A stretch of DNA of 64,000 nt, taken from NCBI RefSeq assembly GCF_003515775.1, contig NZ_QWEI01000004.1, forward strand, positions 124,001 through 188,000, read 5' to 3'. Below are positions 43,983 through 53,546 of the stretch, in pieces. Under the pieces are notes generated by a model. That model was not told the DNA's origin. It made no database searches and saw nothing but the letters and a program-made list of their open reading frames with translations. The translations under genes and the position numbers were made by a program. Positions within the stretch are counted from its first letter, which is position 1. Each line of letters begins with the position of its first letter. The DNA comes from Ureibacillus yapensis (GTDB lineage: Bacteria > Bacillota > Bacilli > Bacillales_A > Planococcaceae).

Positions 43983-44242
43983 GATTAGAGCTGCGCTAAA
44001 GCAGTGTTTCGAATAATTTCAATCAAAAATGCTCGATTAAACTCCAGCTAATGAAGTAATTTGGACAAGATTGGTTGAAAACAATAGATTAGAGCTGCTC
44101 TAAAGTGATGTTTAGAATGATTTCGGCCAAAAATATTCAATTAGCCCCCGTCTAATGAAGTGTTTTGGATAAGTTTTGCCGAAAACACTCGATTAAAACT
44201 GCTCTAAAGCACTGTTTCCAAAGAATAGACCCGCAGACACTC
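43983..44242. repeat. five tandem 52-bp degenerate repeats
   Basis: Units start at 43983, 44035, 44087, 44139 and 44191, each exactly 52 bp, with a partial sixth from 44243. Most begin GATTA (or AATTA), have CTAAAG or CTAATG near position 15, GTGTTT or similar near 22, and end with a C/ATC or similar. Unit 3 holds the dyad TTAGAGC-T-GCTCTAA. The period is not a multiple of three and no frame stays open, so the array is noncoding. Confidence 0.85.
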
Positions 44243-44525
44243 AATTAGAAAATCCCAAAGTCTCAATGCTATTGGAGAGAGATTCTATAAAAGGAAAATA
44301 ATTATATTTAAATAATATTTTATTATATTTAAAATAGTTTTTAAATGAAATCAAACAACCAATGTCAAGATGTAATTCTGTTATAAAGGCATATATTTCT
44401 AATATTATGATAGAATTTTGAAAATTATTAAATAACCTTTACTCTACTAATGATATAGGGATATAATTTACGAGCGTTATTAAAATAATATTCTAACAAT
44501 TCAGAAAGAGAGAGGGTTTTATTCT
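44243..44525. other. leader of the DUF819 gene
   Basis: AT-rich; after the partial repeat no gene is supported. The promoter of the DUF819 gene should lie between about 44380 and 44500. Confidence 0.4.
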
Positions 44526-45716
44526 ATGTCACAAATGGTTGCACTAGTCTTGGTGCTTTTAATTTTATATATCGGAGATTTTGTATCGGTTCGTACTAAA
44601 GCCTGGATTCCGTCAGTATTCATCAGCGCAATGTTATTCCTGATTGGATTTTGGACATTCTTTCCGCAAAATATTGTTGAGATTGCTGGGATTCCCAGTA
44701 CAGTAGCCACAATGGTGATGTATCTGTTGGTCGTGAATATGGGAACGCTCCTTTCCGTGAAGGAGCTAATGGCACAATGGAAGACGATTGTTATTTCTTT
44801 ATCCGGAATTTTAGGGATCATTGTCATTCTGTTTGCAATTGGGTCACTAATTTTTGATATGAATACGGTTATTGTCGCGATTCCACCTTTAGTTGGAGGA
44901 CTCGTATCGGCCTTGATTATGTCAGAAGGCGCAGCGCAGGCTGGGTTAACTTCTTTATCGGTATTTGCCATCGTCATTTATGTTATGCAAGGGTTCGCTG
45001 GTTACCCGTTAACTTCCATTGTATTAAAAAGAGAAGGAAAGCAGCTGTTGCAAAAATACCGAAATGGCGAATTGGCACTTAAAACAACTACTAAGGTAGA
45101 GGAAGATCCAACACAAGCGAAAAATGGCTTCAAACTCTTCCAAGTACCCGAAAAGTATAATACAGACTACTTTAAGTTTCTTAAACTTGCAGTGGTTGGT
45201 TGTTTAGCGTATCTTACTTCTGTATTTCTGGCACCGGTTGTTGAAATTAATGGACTTGTCCTTTGTTTGGTGTTCGGTGTGATTGCGAAAAGTATTGGTT
45301 TCTTGGAACAACATGCTCTATATAAGGCCAATGGATTTGGATTTGCCATTATGGGATTAATGCTGTTTATCTTTGATGGATTAAAATCTGCCACACCGAA
45401 CATGATGCTGGAGATTCTAACGCCACTGATTGTTTGTATCATCTTGGCCGTCATTGGTATGTACATTTTCTCCTTTATTGCAGGCAAAATACTGAAAGTG
45501 AGCAAAAACCTTGCCTTTGCTGTCTCGCTGACAGCGCTGTACGGTTTCCCGGCGGACTATATTATCACGAACGAAGTAATTAAATCTTTAACAAATGATG
45601 AAAAAGAACAAGAAGCGTTAACAAATCATATGTTGCCGCCTATGCTGGTTGGCGGATTTATCTCCGTAACCATCGTATCGGTGATTCTGGCAGGAATTTT
45701 TGTTGGATTCTTATAA
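44526..45716 (+). CDS. DUF819-family membrane protein (YjcL-like)
   Basis: 396 residues with about ten to eleven membrane segments, no signal peptide. The family features a pair of conserved blocks: IAGIPSTVATMVMYLLVVNMG and ALIMSEGAAQAGLTSL, and a late AVSLTALYGFPADYIITNEV. DUF819 proteins resemble secondary transporters of the 2-keto-gluconate/Glu-Na+ type, but no substrate is known. The next gene is an M20 amidohydrolase 47 nt after the stop, so the pair may import and hydrolyse an acylated amino acid or small peptide. GAGAGAGGG lies before the ATG. Confidence 0.85.
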   Translation: MSQMVALVLVLLILYIGDFVSVRTKAWIPSVFISAMLFLIGFWTFFPQNIVEIAGIPSTVATMVMYLLVVNMGTLLSVKELMAQWKTIVISLSGILGIIVILFAIGSLIFDMNTVIVAIPPLVGGLVSALIMSEGAAQAGLTSLSVFAIVIYVMQGFAGYPLTSIVLKREGKQLLQKYRNGELALKTTTKVEEDPTQAKNGFKLFQVPEKYNTDYFKFLKLAVVGCLAYLTSVFLAPVVEINGLVLCLVFGVIAKSIGFLEQHALYKANGFGFAIMGLMLFIFDGLKSATPNMMLEILTPLIVCIILAVIGMYIFSFIAGKILKVSKNLAFAVSLTALYGFPADYIITNEVIKSLTNDEKEQEALTNHMLPPMLVGGFISVTIVSVILAGIFVGFL

Positions 45717-45763
45717 TGAATTATGAGGCCCATGGATTTCAAAATGTAAAGGGGAGCAGGAAA

Positions 45764-46939
45764 ATGATTAATCAGAAAATAAAAGAAGCCATTGAACAAT
45801 ATAGCGAGGAATTAACTGCAATTCGCCGCAAACTGCATAGCGAACCGGAGTTATCATGGGAAGAGTACGAAACAACTGCTTTTGTTTCAGACTATTTAAC
45901 TGCGCTGGGTATCGAACATCGCAAAACTGAACCGACTGGTGTCATCGCTGAAATTAAAGGCGGCAAACCGGGAGAGACGGTAGCGTTGCGTGCGGATATG
46001 GATGCTTTGCCGGTTGAAGAATTAAATGTCGACCTTCCTTACGCTTCAAAGGAATTGGGGAAAATGCATGCATGCGGTCATGATGCACATACGGCGATGC
46101 TCCTTATTGCGGCAAAAACATTAAATGAAATAAAAGAAGAGCTGCGGGGAAATGTACGTCTTATTTTCCAGCCTGCAGAAGAAACGGCGATGGGTGCAAA
46201 AGCGATGGTGGAGCAAGGTGCCGTATCAGGTGTCGACAATGTATTCGGTATTCATATTTGGTCGCAAATGCCATCAAAAAAAGTTTCCTGCAGCCCTGGA
46301 CCAAGCTTTGCATCTGCCGATATTTTTACGGTAACGTTTAAAGGGCGAGGGGGACACGGCGCGATGCCGCAAGATTGTATCGATGCTAGCATCATTGCGT
46401 CATCATTCGTTATGAATGTACAATCCGTTGTATCCAGAACGATTGATCCGCAGCAGCCTGCAGTGGTCACAATCGGAAAAATGGACGTAGGAACGCGCTT
46501 TAATGTGATTGCGGAAAATGCGGTCATTGAAGGGACAGTTCGCTGTTTTGATGCCGAAACGCGCGACCATATCGAAAAACAGCTGCAAGTGTATGCGGAA
46601 AATGTAGCAAGCATCTACGGCGGAACGGCGAAAGTGGACTATTTCCGCGGAACGCAAGCTGTCATCAACGGAGAAGAAAGTGCGAAGTTGGTACAAAAAG
46701 TGACTGCAGCTGCCTTTGGTGAAGACGCTGTTTACGATGAAAAACCAACAATGGGCGGGGAAGACTTCAGTTTTTATTTAGATGAAGTCCCAGGAAGCTT
46801 TACTTTAGTTGGATCAGGCAATCCGGAAAAAGATACGCAATGGGCCCACCACCACGGCAAATTCAACGTCGATGAAGATGCGCTGGCAACAGGCGCTGAA
46901 TTATATGCGCAATATGCATGGGCATATTTAAATAAATAA
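45764..46939 (+). CDS. M20D amidohydrolase (N-acyl amino-acid hydrolase-like)
   Basis: 391 residues, the standard length for hippurate hydrolase/amaA-type enzymes. Metal and catalytic motifs: LRADMDALPVEE, HACGHDAHTAML, FQPAEET and MGGEDFSFYL; the dimerisation domain begins near HGAMPQDCIDA. ATG 45764 is chosen since AAAGGGGAGCAGG precedes it; the frame extends back to 45716 without a ribosome site. It should hydrolyse N-acyl amino acids or similar amides. It is transcribed together with the DUF819 gene. Confidence 0.88.
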   Translation: MINQKIKEAIEQYSEELTAIRRKLHSEPELSWEEYETTAFVSDYLTALGIEHRKTEPTGVIAEIKGGKPGETVALRADMDALPVEELNVDLPYASKELGKMHACGHDAHTAMLLIAAKTLNEIKEELRGNVRLIFQPAEETAMGAKAMVEQGAVSGVDNVFGIHIWSQMPSKKVSCSPGPSFASADIFTVTFKGRGGHGAMPQDCIDASIIASSFVMNVQSVVSRTIDPQQPAVVTIGKMDVGTRFNVIAENAVIEGTVRCFDAETRDHIEKQLQVYAENVASIYGGTAKVDYFRGTQAVINGEESAKLVQKVTAAAFGEDAVYDEKPTMGGEDFSFYLDEVPGSFTLVGSGNPEKDTQWAHHHGKFNVDEDALATGAELYAQYAWAYLNK

Positions 46940-46944
46940 TTAGG

Positions 46945-46985
46945 GAGGAGATCAACCTTTTGGGGTTGGTCTCTTTCATTTTTGT
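46945..46985 (+). terminator. terminator after the M20 gene
   Basis: GGAGATCAACC pairs with GGTTGGTCTC around TTTTGG, followed by TTTCATTTTT. Confidence 0.8.
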
Positions 46986-47118
46986 TAGAAATATGTTTCA
47001 TTCGCAAATAAGTTATAACAATTATTAAAATATTATTAAGATTAACAAAAATATACCATTCCTTCTCTATCAAAATGATATTGTTTTTATAAATATAAAA
47101 TTTGAAAGGAGAAATGTT

Positions 47119-47655
47119 ATGTTATTGAACTGGTGGAGAAATCATAGAATTGCTGCTTCCATCTTAGTGATATTAAGAATTTACCTGGGGTTTGGTTTCC
47201 TGGTTGCCGGGTGGGGGAAACTGACAAGCGGTCAATTTGATGCCCGCGGGTTTATAGCAAATGCCATTAAGAATCCTGTAACGGGATCAGACGGAAACCG
47301 AGTTTATGGCATCTATACTACATTCCTGGAAACAATCGCATTGCCCAATGTACACATTATTAATGTCCTCGTGCCTTGGGGAGAAGTATTGGTAGGTTTA
47401 GGATTGCTGTTGGGTTGCTTAACGTCTGCAGCGGCGTTTTTTGGAATGTTGATGAATTTCTCTTATTTAATGGCTGGAGCGATTTCACAGAATCCCATTT
47501 ATATTTTAGCAGGATTTTTAATCTTAACAGCCGGCGCAAATGCAGGGAAGTTCGGTTTGGACTTTTATATTTTGCCTTTATTGAAAGAACTAGCGTTCAA
47601 AAGGAAAAACCGGTCAATCAATAATAAAATTGAAAAAAAGGCAAACTTAATATAA
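47119..47655 (+). CDS. DoxX-family membrane protein (paralogue 1)
   Basis: 178 residues with four membrane segments. The family marks are LRIYLGFGFLVAGWGKLTSGQFDARGF and LVPWGEVLVGLGLLLGCLTSAAAFFGMLMNF. DoxX proteins are linked to thiosulfate:quinone oxidoreductase subunits and, in actinobacteria, to redox stress complexes; in Bacillales most are uncharacterised. GAAAGGAGAAATGTT precedes the ATG. A paralogue of exactly the same length lies at 50012-50548, on the other side of a chemotaxis receptor gene. Confidence 0.88.
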   Translation: MLLNWWRNHRIAASILVILRIYLGFGFLVAGWGKLTSGQFDARGFIANAIKNPVTGSDGNRVYGIYTTFLETIALPNVHIINVLVPWGEVLVGLGLLLGCLTSAAAFFGMLMNFSYLMAGAISQNPIYILAGFLILTAGANAGKFGLDFYILPLLKELAFKRKNRSINNKIEKKANLI

Positions 47656-47670
47656 TGCATTCAAAGCTAA

Positions 47671-47719
47671 AAAAATCACCTTACCTCAAAAGCAATACAT
47701 AGAGGTAGGGTGATTTTAT
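47671..47719. terminator. bidirectional terminator between DoxX and the chemoreceptor
   Basis: AAATCACCTTACCTC pairs with GAGGTAGGGTGATTT around a 14-nt loop and is followed by TATATG; A-rich sequence lies on the opposite side. Confidence 0.8.
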
Positions 47720-47733
47720 ATGCCTTTCCCGAT

Positions 47734-49437
47734 TTAAAGTTTAAAACGACGAACTAATTCATTCAGATTTTCAGCTAAACGCGCAAGGTCTTCAGAACTG
47801 CTCGCCACTTCTTCCATCGAGCTGCTGATTTGTTGGGAAGAGGCAGAAGTTTGTTCTACGCCTGCAGCTGACTCTTCGGAAATTGCGGCAATTTCCGATA
47901 CGGAGGCATTCATTTTTTCGGTATTGGATGCAATGGTTGATAAATTCTCGGAGACCATTTTAATATTGTTTACCATATTCGTTACTGCTGAGCTGATTGC
48001 AGCAAAGGTTTCCTGAGTCGTATTGATTTGGGTTGTTCCTTGCTTCACTTCGTTATATCCGTCTTGCAAGGATTCCGCCACTACACTGGATTCAGATTGG
48101 ATGCCTGCAACAATGCCCGTAATATCGGCTACAGAAGTTGAGACTTGTTCGGCTAGCTTTCTGACTTCATCCGCAACTACAGCAAACCCTCTGCCGTGTT
48201 CGCCTGCTCTGGCTGCTTCAATTGCTGCATTTAAGGCAAGAAGATTGGTTTGGGCGGCAATTTCCTGAATCACTGAAACCAATTTTGATATTTCTTGTGA
48301 CTTAACATCCAAACCTTTCACTTTTTGTACTGCATCCTGTACGATTTGGTCGATTTTCGCCATCTGTTTGTTTGAGGATTCCATCAACTGGCTTCCCTCA
48401 ATCGTCATTTCGAACACTTCATTCGAAGCTTTTTGAATGCTCTCGCCATTTGAGTTAGCTTCGAGCACAGAAGTTGAAAATGCTCCCATAATGCTCGCCA
48501 GGTCGCTTGCCGTTTTGGCTTCTGTTTCGGTACCCGCCGCTAATTCCTGCATTGTAGTAGCAATTTGCTGGGAACCGGCGTTTACTTCATTTGCAGATTC
48601 AGTCAAATCTTTGCTTTGGTTTGTTATTGATCCAGAGGCCACGTTTATTTCATTTAGCAATTCACGAATATTATTGCTCATTTCGTTTGTCGCCAGAATC
48701 AGATGACCTACCTCGTCTTGCGAATTCACTGCTAATGGTTCATTGCTTAAATCACCGCTTGCCATCAGCTTCATTCGTTCCATCACTTGTATGATTGGTT
48801 TAGCTATAATATTTGAAGTAATAAGTGCTGCCGCGATACTGACCAACATAACCAAAATTGTTACAATCATGACTACTTGTATAGTCTTTTGGCCATTTGC
48901 TACAATTTGGCCCTGTTTTTCATTAATAATATCCCGACTTTTACTTGCCAGCTCTTCATAACCAGTCATGATTTCTCTTACATCCTGATTTCTTTCAGCT
49001 AGCTTTTGTCGAGCCAATTCTTTATTTCCACGATCATACTCTTCAAAAACTTCTTCTGAAACGTATTTTCTCCACTCAACGGTCCTTTGGATGAGTTGGT
49101 CAAATTCCTCGGAAGCCCCAATCTCTCTGACAATTGCTTCGTGTCCTTTACCTTCTTCTGTATAAGCGTCAAAACGTTCTTTAAAGTCGCCGCCATACAA
49201 CACGTACCCACGGGCCGTTGCTATGCGATTAGCCAACGTTCTAGACATTTGTTCATTGGCGATTAACATTGGAAGCTCTCTCTCTACAATATTTTTTGCT
49301 TCCTCATTACTCTTCTTAATAGATGAATAATTATAAATGCCAAATAATACGACAAGTAAAATAACCAATGAAAACCCAAATAGTATTTTCGTTTTTATAC
49401 TTTTAAAATTAAATTGTTTCTTCAATTCTTTTTGCAC
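47734..49437 (-). CDS. methyl-accepting chemotaxis protein
   Basis: 567 residues. Membrane segments at about 19-37 and 184-205 enclose a four-helix-bundle ligand domain (about 40-180). A HAMP domain follows (about 206-258), then the long coiled-coil signalling domain with the hairpin tip [47 protein letters not shown]. Methylation-type Gln/Glu pairs are visible in the flanks. It should sense an external or membrane stimulus and control CheA. Its position between two DoxX genes is unusual. The start is TTG/ATG-like after GAGGTGC. Confidence 0.94.
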   Translation of the reverse strand: MQKELKKQFNFKSIKTKILFGFSLVILLVVLFGIYNYSSIKKSNEEAKNIVERELPMLIANEQMSRTLANRIATARGYVLYGGDFKERFDAYTEEGKGHEAIVREIGASEEFDQLIQRTVEWRKYVSEEVFEEYDRGNKELARQKLAERNQDVREIMTGYEELASKSRDIINEKQGQIVANGQKTIQVVMIVTILVMLVSIAAALITSNIIAKPIIQVMERMKLMASGDLSNEPLAVNSQDEVGHLILATNEMSNNIRELLNEINVASGSITNQSKDLTESANEVNAGSQQIATTMQELAAGTETEAKTASDLASIMGAFSTSVLEANSNGESIQKASNEVFEMTIEGSQLMESSNKQMAKIDQIVQDAVQKVKGLDVKSQEISKLVSVIQEIAAQTNLLALNAAIEAARAGEHGRGFAVVADEVRKLAEQVSTSVADITGIVAGIQSESSVVAESLQDGYNEVKQGTTQINTTQETFAAISSAVTNMVNNIKMVSENLSTIASNTEKMNASVSEIAAISEESAAGVEQTSASSQQISSSMEEVASSSEDLARLAENLNELVRRFKL

Positions 49438-50011
49438 CTCAATTTGTTATTGTTGCATCTACAGTTCTTCAAAATTATCTAATAAACTAGTTTTTTATTA
49501 TTTCCTAAATAGATAATCTAATCAATTAGTGACAGCACTTTCTAATCCATTTGTATCATGATTCCGTTCTCCTTCTTGGATTTTAGGGTTTTTTTGCATA
49601 GGAAAAGTGAACCTAAAGAAACTAGGTTCACTTTTTTTCTAATTCTTTGGAGGCTTGGTTTACATACCAAAAATAGTTTGAATTCCGCAGATTTGTGTCC
49701 TAAGTCTTCCTCTATAGTAAAACTATAGTAATAGCGATATTATAAAACAAGATTCGACAATATGACAATACTTATACGGAAATAAATTACTTTAACATAT
49801 CTTTTTTCCTGCATTTGTATAATTTTCTCCAATTTTCAACGCCGTTCAGTAAAGGAAACGCTTTCTCTCTATTGGCAATAAATTGTATTCAAAATTGTGT
49901 CATAACATTATTACAGAATAATGAAGGCTATCAAAAAAATGATGCAAAATCTTGCTAGGGTGCTATTCTATGAGTGTAAACAACGAAAACAAATTGAAAG
50001 GAAGTTATGTT
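49438..50011. other. gap with an orphan terminator
   Basis: It holds the terminator above. Between 49640 and 49990 no gene is supported apart from the promoter of the second DoxX gene; a frame from 49952 lacks its own ribosome site. Confidence 0.4.
49602..49640 (+). terminator. orphan terminator
   Basis: AAAGTGAACCTA pairs with TAGGTTCACTTT around AAGAAAC and is followed by TTTTTTTC on the plus strand. No plus-strand gene ends between 49438 and 49600, so an unannotated short transcript or an antisense read from the MCP promoter region may end here. Confidence 0.7.
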
Positions 50012-50548
50012 ATGTTAAACAATTGGTGGAGAAATAGTAATATAGCTGCTGGAATTCTTGCTATATTAAGAATTTATTTGGGGTATGTTTTCCTTACTGC
50101 AGGCTGGGGAAAAATAACTAGCGGTCAATTCGATGCGAGCGGTTTTATTGCAAATGCCATCAATAATCCGGTAACAGGGCCAGATGGCGGCAATGTCTTT
50201 GGTTTTTATACATCCTTCCTGGAAACATTCGCAATGCCGAATGTTCACATCTTTAATGTTATGGTGCCTTGGGGAGAATTCTTGGTAGGATTAGGTTTGA
50301 TTCTTGGCTGCTTAACATCGGCGGCAGCGTTCTTTGGAATAATTATGAATTTTTCGTTCCTAATGGCAGGCGCGATTTCACACAATCCAATCGATATTCT
50401 ATTAGGCTTTTTAATCTTTGTGGCGGGTGCCAATGCAGGTAAATTCGGAATCGACTTTTTCCTATTGCCTCTATTAAAGAAACATGCGTTTATAGACAAA
50501 AAAGGGTCTTCCGATAAGAAAATGGGTAAAAAGGCAAACCTCGTTTAG
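50012..50548 (+). CDS. DoxX-family membrane protein (paralogue 2)
   Basis: 178 residues, four membrane segments, with the same motifs as the paralogue at 47119 (LRIYLGYVFLTAGWGKITSGQFDASGF; GEFLVGLGLILGCLTSAAAFFG). The start is MLNNWWRN, preceded by GAAAGGAAGTTATGTT in the same geometry as paralogue 1 (GAAAGGAGAAATGTT), which confirms it over an upstream ATG at 49952. The pair differ mainly in the N-terminal third and the C-terminal Lys-rich tail. Function is unknown. Confidence 0.88.
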   Translation: MLNNWWRNSNIAAGILAILRIYLGYVFLTAGWGKITSGQFDASGFIANAINNPVTGPDGGNVFGFYTSFLETFAMPNVHIFNVMVPWGEFLVGLGLILGCLTSAAAFFGIIMNFSFLMAGAISHNPIDILLGFLIFVAGANAGKFGIDFFLLPLLKKHAFIDKKGSSDKKMGKKANLV

Positions 50549-50898
50549 AAAAATTGTAGACATAATTTCGATAAAATTTAAATAAAAAGTACTTTTAAAA
50601 GTGGGTATCCATCAAGTTTGGATGTCTGCTTTTTTTGTTGAGATTTAGCTAGCGATGACTATCATGTTTTCTCTTTTAAGTTTAAAGGTAAGTAAATAAG
50701 TGCTGAAACACATATCTTTAAAGAGGTTTGTTACAATTATTTTCAAGAGATAGTAGAATTTTGGCTTATATAGAAGAGCAATGCATTGAGCTCAGATTTT
50801 AATTCACCCTATTCTTTACGATCAGGTTCGCCATTTTAGGAAGGCAACAATGCAGAGGGAAAGATTGTCGTAAATCTCAAATAATGAGGAGTATAAAT
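50549..50898. other. gap before the fusion-type ABC transporter
   Basis: After the terminator no gene or recognised riboswitch is seen. The promoter of the operon should lie within 50750-50870. Confidence 0.4.
50600..50637 (+). terminator. terminator after DoxX paralogue 2
   Basis: GGGTATCCA pairs with TGGATGTCT around TCAAGTT, followed by GCTTTTTTT; the stem is imperfect. Confidence 0.6.
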
Positions 50899-51852
50899 AT
50901 GATTCGTTTTGAAAATGTATCCAAGCAGTTTGATGATGGAACTGTTGCGGTTAAGTCGCTTAACCTCAACATCCATAAAGGAGAATTTTTTGTCTTGGTT
51001 GGTCCTAGCGGCAGCGGTAAAACCACAACCCTGAAAATGATTAATCGATTGATTGGCATCTCCGACGGCACAATCTTGATCAACGATAAAAAAATAAGCG
51101 ATTATGATATTCATGAACTAAGGTGGAATATTGGCTATGTTCTTCAGCAAATCGCCCTCTTTCCTCATATGACCATTCAAGAAAATATTGCCATTGTTCC
51201 GGAAATGAAAAAGTGGAATAAAGAAAAAATCGCAAGCAGAGTAGACGGGTTGCTTGAAATGGTAAGGTTGGACCCAAAAACCTATAAACATAGGAAACCC
51301 AGTGAGTTATCGGGCGGACAGCAACAAAGAATTGGCGTGGTTAGAGCCTTGGCTGCCGATCCTGAAATTCTTTTGATGGATGAACCTTTTAGTGCGCTGG
51401 ACCCAATTAGCAGGGAGAAGTTGCAAGATGATTTGTTAAAACTGCAAAAATCGATAAAGAAGACGATTGTTTTTGTTACACACGATATGCAAGAGGCGCT
51501 TAAGTTAGGCGACAGAATTTGTATCATGAAAGATGGGGAAATTGTCCAAGTCGGGACTCCCAATGATTTGGTTCATCATCCTGTTAACGACTTTGTAAAA
51601 AAATTTCTTGGAAGAACGGAACATGGAGATTTTCAAATTCATCTGGAAGAAGCTTTGTCGCCTCACACCAATCTTCAATTTAATGGGCATGTAATCCCCG
51701 TTAATAGCTCCTTGGAGGAAATATTGGAAGCCCTAACCCAACGAGACTTGGTAGGTGTTGAAAAAGATGGCGAAATGGTTGGTCTATTAACGAGACAATC
51801 AGTCATCCAGCATCTGTTAAACAATGTGAAAGAGGGCAAAAAAAGTGAATAA
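50899..51852 (+). CDS. ABC transporter ATP-binding protein (OpuCA/EgtV-like)
   Basis: 317 residues. The ABC domain has Walker A GPSGSGKTT (about 35-43), LSGGQQQR (about 135-142), LLMDEPFSALDP and FVTHDMQEAL. The C-terminal 80 residues (HVIPVNSSLEEILEALTQRDLVGV) resemble one CBS-like unit, as in osmoprotectant ATPases. The start is the ATG before IRFENVSK, after ATGAGGAGT; a nearer upstream ATG would overlap that site. It is coupled to the fusion permease by overlapping stop and start. Confidence 0.9.
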   Translation: MIRFENVSKQFDDGTVAVKSLNLNIHKGEFFVLVGPSGSGKTTTLKMINRLIGISDGTILINDKKISDYDIHELRWNIGYVLQQIALFPHMTIQENIAIVPEMKKWNKEKIASRVDGLLEMVRLDPKTYKHRKPSELSGGQQQRIGVVRALAADPEILLMDEPFSALDPISREKLQDDLLKLQKSIKKTIVFVTHDMQEALKLGDRICIMKDGEIVQVGTPNDLVHHPVNDFVKKFLGRTEHGDFQIHLEEALSPHTNLQFNGHVIPVNSSLEEILEALTQRDLVGVEKDGEMVGLLTRQSVIQHLLNNVKEGKKSE

Positions 51853-53368
51853 ATTATACGAAACGTTCATGGACAGACGTGAGGATTTGTTGAGTGGGCT
51901 CATCCAGCATATACAACTATCGTTTATTGCCCTCATCATTGCTTTATTAATCGCCATTCCTCTTGGGATTTATCTAACCAGAAAGAAAAAAGCTGCGGAG
52001 ATTGTCATTGGAATAGCAGCCGTCTTCCAAACAATCCCTTCATTGGCGTTGCTGGGACTGCTGATACCGCTTGTTGGAATCGGGACATTACCGGCGATCA
52101 TTGCACTCGTTATTTATGCGATGCTTCCTATTTTAAGAAATATTTATACGGGAATTAAAGAAGTTGACCCAAATTTGCTAGAAGCTGCAAAAGGCTTGGG
52201 CATGAATAATAGAAGATTGCTGATCAAGGTAGAGCTTCCTCTTGCCATGCCCGTGATTATGGCTGGGATAAGAACGGCCATGGTTCTTATTATCGGGACT
52301 GCGACCATTGCTTCCCTTATTGGAGCAGGAGGATTAGGTGATTTAATTACTGTGGGGATCAGCAGGAATGATATGGACCTCATCTTATTAGGAGCCATTC
52401 CTGCGGCGCTTTTGGCTTTATTTTTTGATTTTCTCCTCAAACAACTTGAAAAACTATCATTTAAAAAATCACTAATTTCGATTGTTACTGTTATAGCAGC
52501 TTTTTTATTGGTTATAACCGTCTCTTCATTTTCCGAGTCGAAGGAACCTGATTTAGTTATTGGCGGAAAATTGGGTGCAGAACCGGAGATTTTGATGAAT
52601 ATGTATAAACTTCTAATCGAAGAGAATTCTTCCCTTAAAGTCGCGCTAAAACCGAATATGGGCGGCACAACATTTGTCTATAATGCCTTAACTTCGGGGA
52701 GTATAGATATTTATCCGGAATTCACGGGGACAATTATCGTTGATTTATTAAAAGAGCAACCAGCCAGCACAAAAAGCGAAGAAGTCTATGAACAGGCAAA
52801 AGAGGGGATATTCAATCAATTTGATTTAGTATTGCTGGAGCCAATGAAATTTAATAATACCTACGCATTGGCGGTACCTGACTCCCTTGCAATTAAATAT
52901 AACCTAAAGGCGATTTCTGACTTGAAAGAGATTGAAGGAGAGATTAAGGCAGGCTTTACACCGGAATTTCCGGAACGTGAAGACGGCTACCTCGGAATAC
53001 AAAAGCTTTATGGCCTTCAATTCCCAAACATAAAAACGATGCAGCCAGAACTGCGGTATGCCGCTGTAAATTCAGGGGATATCAATTTAGTGGATGCTTA
53101 TTCAACGGATAGTGCAATTCAAAGATATAACTTAACTGTATTGGAAGATGATTTGCATTTATTTCCTCCCTATCAAGGAGCGCCTTTGTTAAAGAAAGAG
53201 ACGCTCGAAGAATATCCGGAATTAGAAGGCATTCTGAATAAACTTTCCGGAAAAGTTACCGACGATGAGATGAGGGAAATGAATTACAAAGTAGCGGTAG
53301 AGAAGGAAAAGGCCAGCAGTGTCGCTAAAGAGTTTTTAGAAAGGAATAATCTGCTCAATAGTGATTAA
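51845..53368 (+). CDS. permease/substrate-binding fusion (osmoprotectant or ergothioneine type)
   Basis: 507 residues. Residues 1-215 form an OpuCB-like permease with the coupling loop GIKEVDPNLLEAAKGLGMNNRRLL; residues about 235-505 form an OpuAC-like binding domain starting VIGGKLGAEPEILMNMYK, with GGTTFVYNALTSGSIDIYPEFTGTI. The fused layout is known for OpuA-type betaine importers and for EgtU, the ergothioneine importer of streptococci, whose length it matches. I cannot decide between betaine/choline and ergothioneine without ligand-residue comparison. GTG start overlaps the ATPase stop. Confidence 0.88.
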   Translation: MNKLYETFMDRREDLLSGLIQHIQLSFIALIIALLIAIPLGIYLTRKKKAAEIVIGIAAVFQTIPSLALLGLLIPLVGIGTLPAIIALVIYAMLPILRNIYTGIKEVDPNLLEAAKGLGMNNRRLLIKVELPLAMPVIMAGIRTAMVLIIGTATIASLIGAGGLGDLITVGISRNDMDLILLGAIPAALLALFFDFLLKQLEKLSFKKSLISIVTVIAAFLLVITVSSFSESKEPDLVIGGKLGAEPEILMNMYKLLIEENSSLKVALKPNMGGTTFVYNALTSGSIDIYPEFTGTIIVDLLKEQPASTKSEEVYEQAKEGIFNQFDLVLLEPMKFNNTYALAVPDSLAIKYNLKAISDLKEIEGEIKAGFTPEFPEREDGYLGIQKLYGLQFPNIKTMQPELRYAAVNSGDINLVDAYSTDSAIQRYNLTVLEDDLHLFPPYQGAPLLKKETLEEYPELEGILNKLSGKVTDDEMREMNYKVAVEKEKASSVAKEFLERNNLLNSD

Positions 53369-53546
53369 GATAATCTCGGACCTTGGTGAAAAAATGAATA
53401 TATTATGTGTTGTGGACTTGCACACTTGAGTTAAGAGGATAAGTTTTATGAGCAAAGCAAAATTTTATGATAGTATGACGATATTAACATGATTTCAATT
53501 GGCAAGAAATCCAATGGAAAATTCAACGGAAGAATGGAGCAGTACA

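Noticed and set aside
43983-44242. CRISPR array
   Set aside because: Units are contiguous with no unique spacers, repeats are degenerate, and no cas genes are near.
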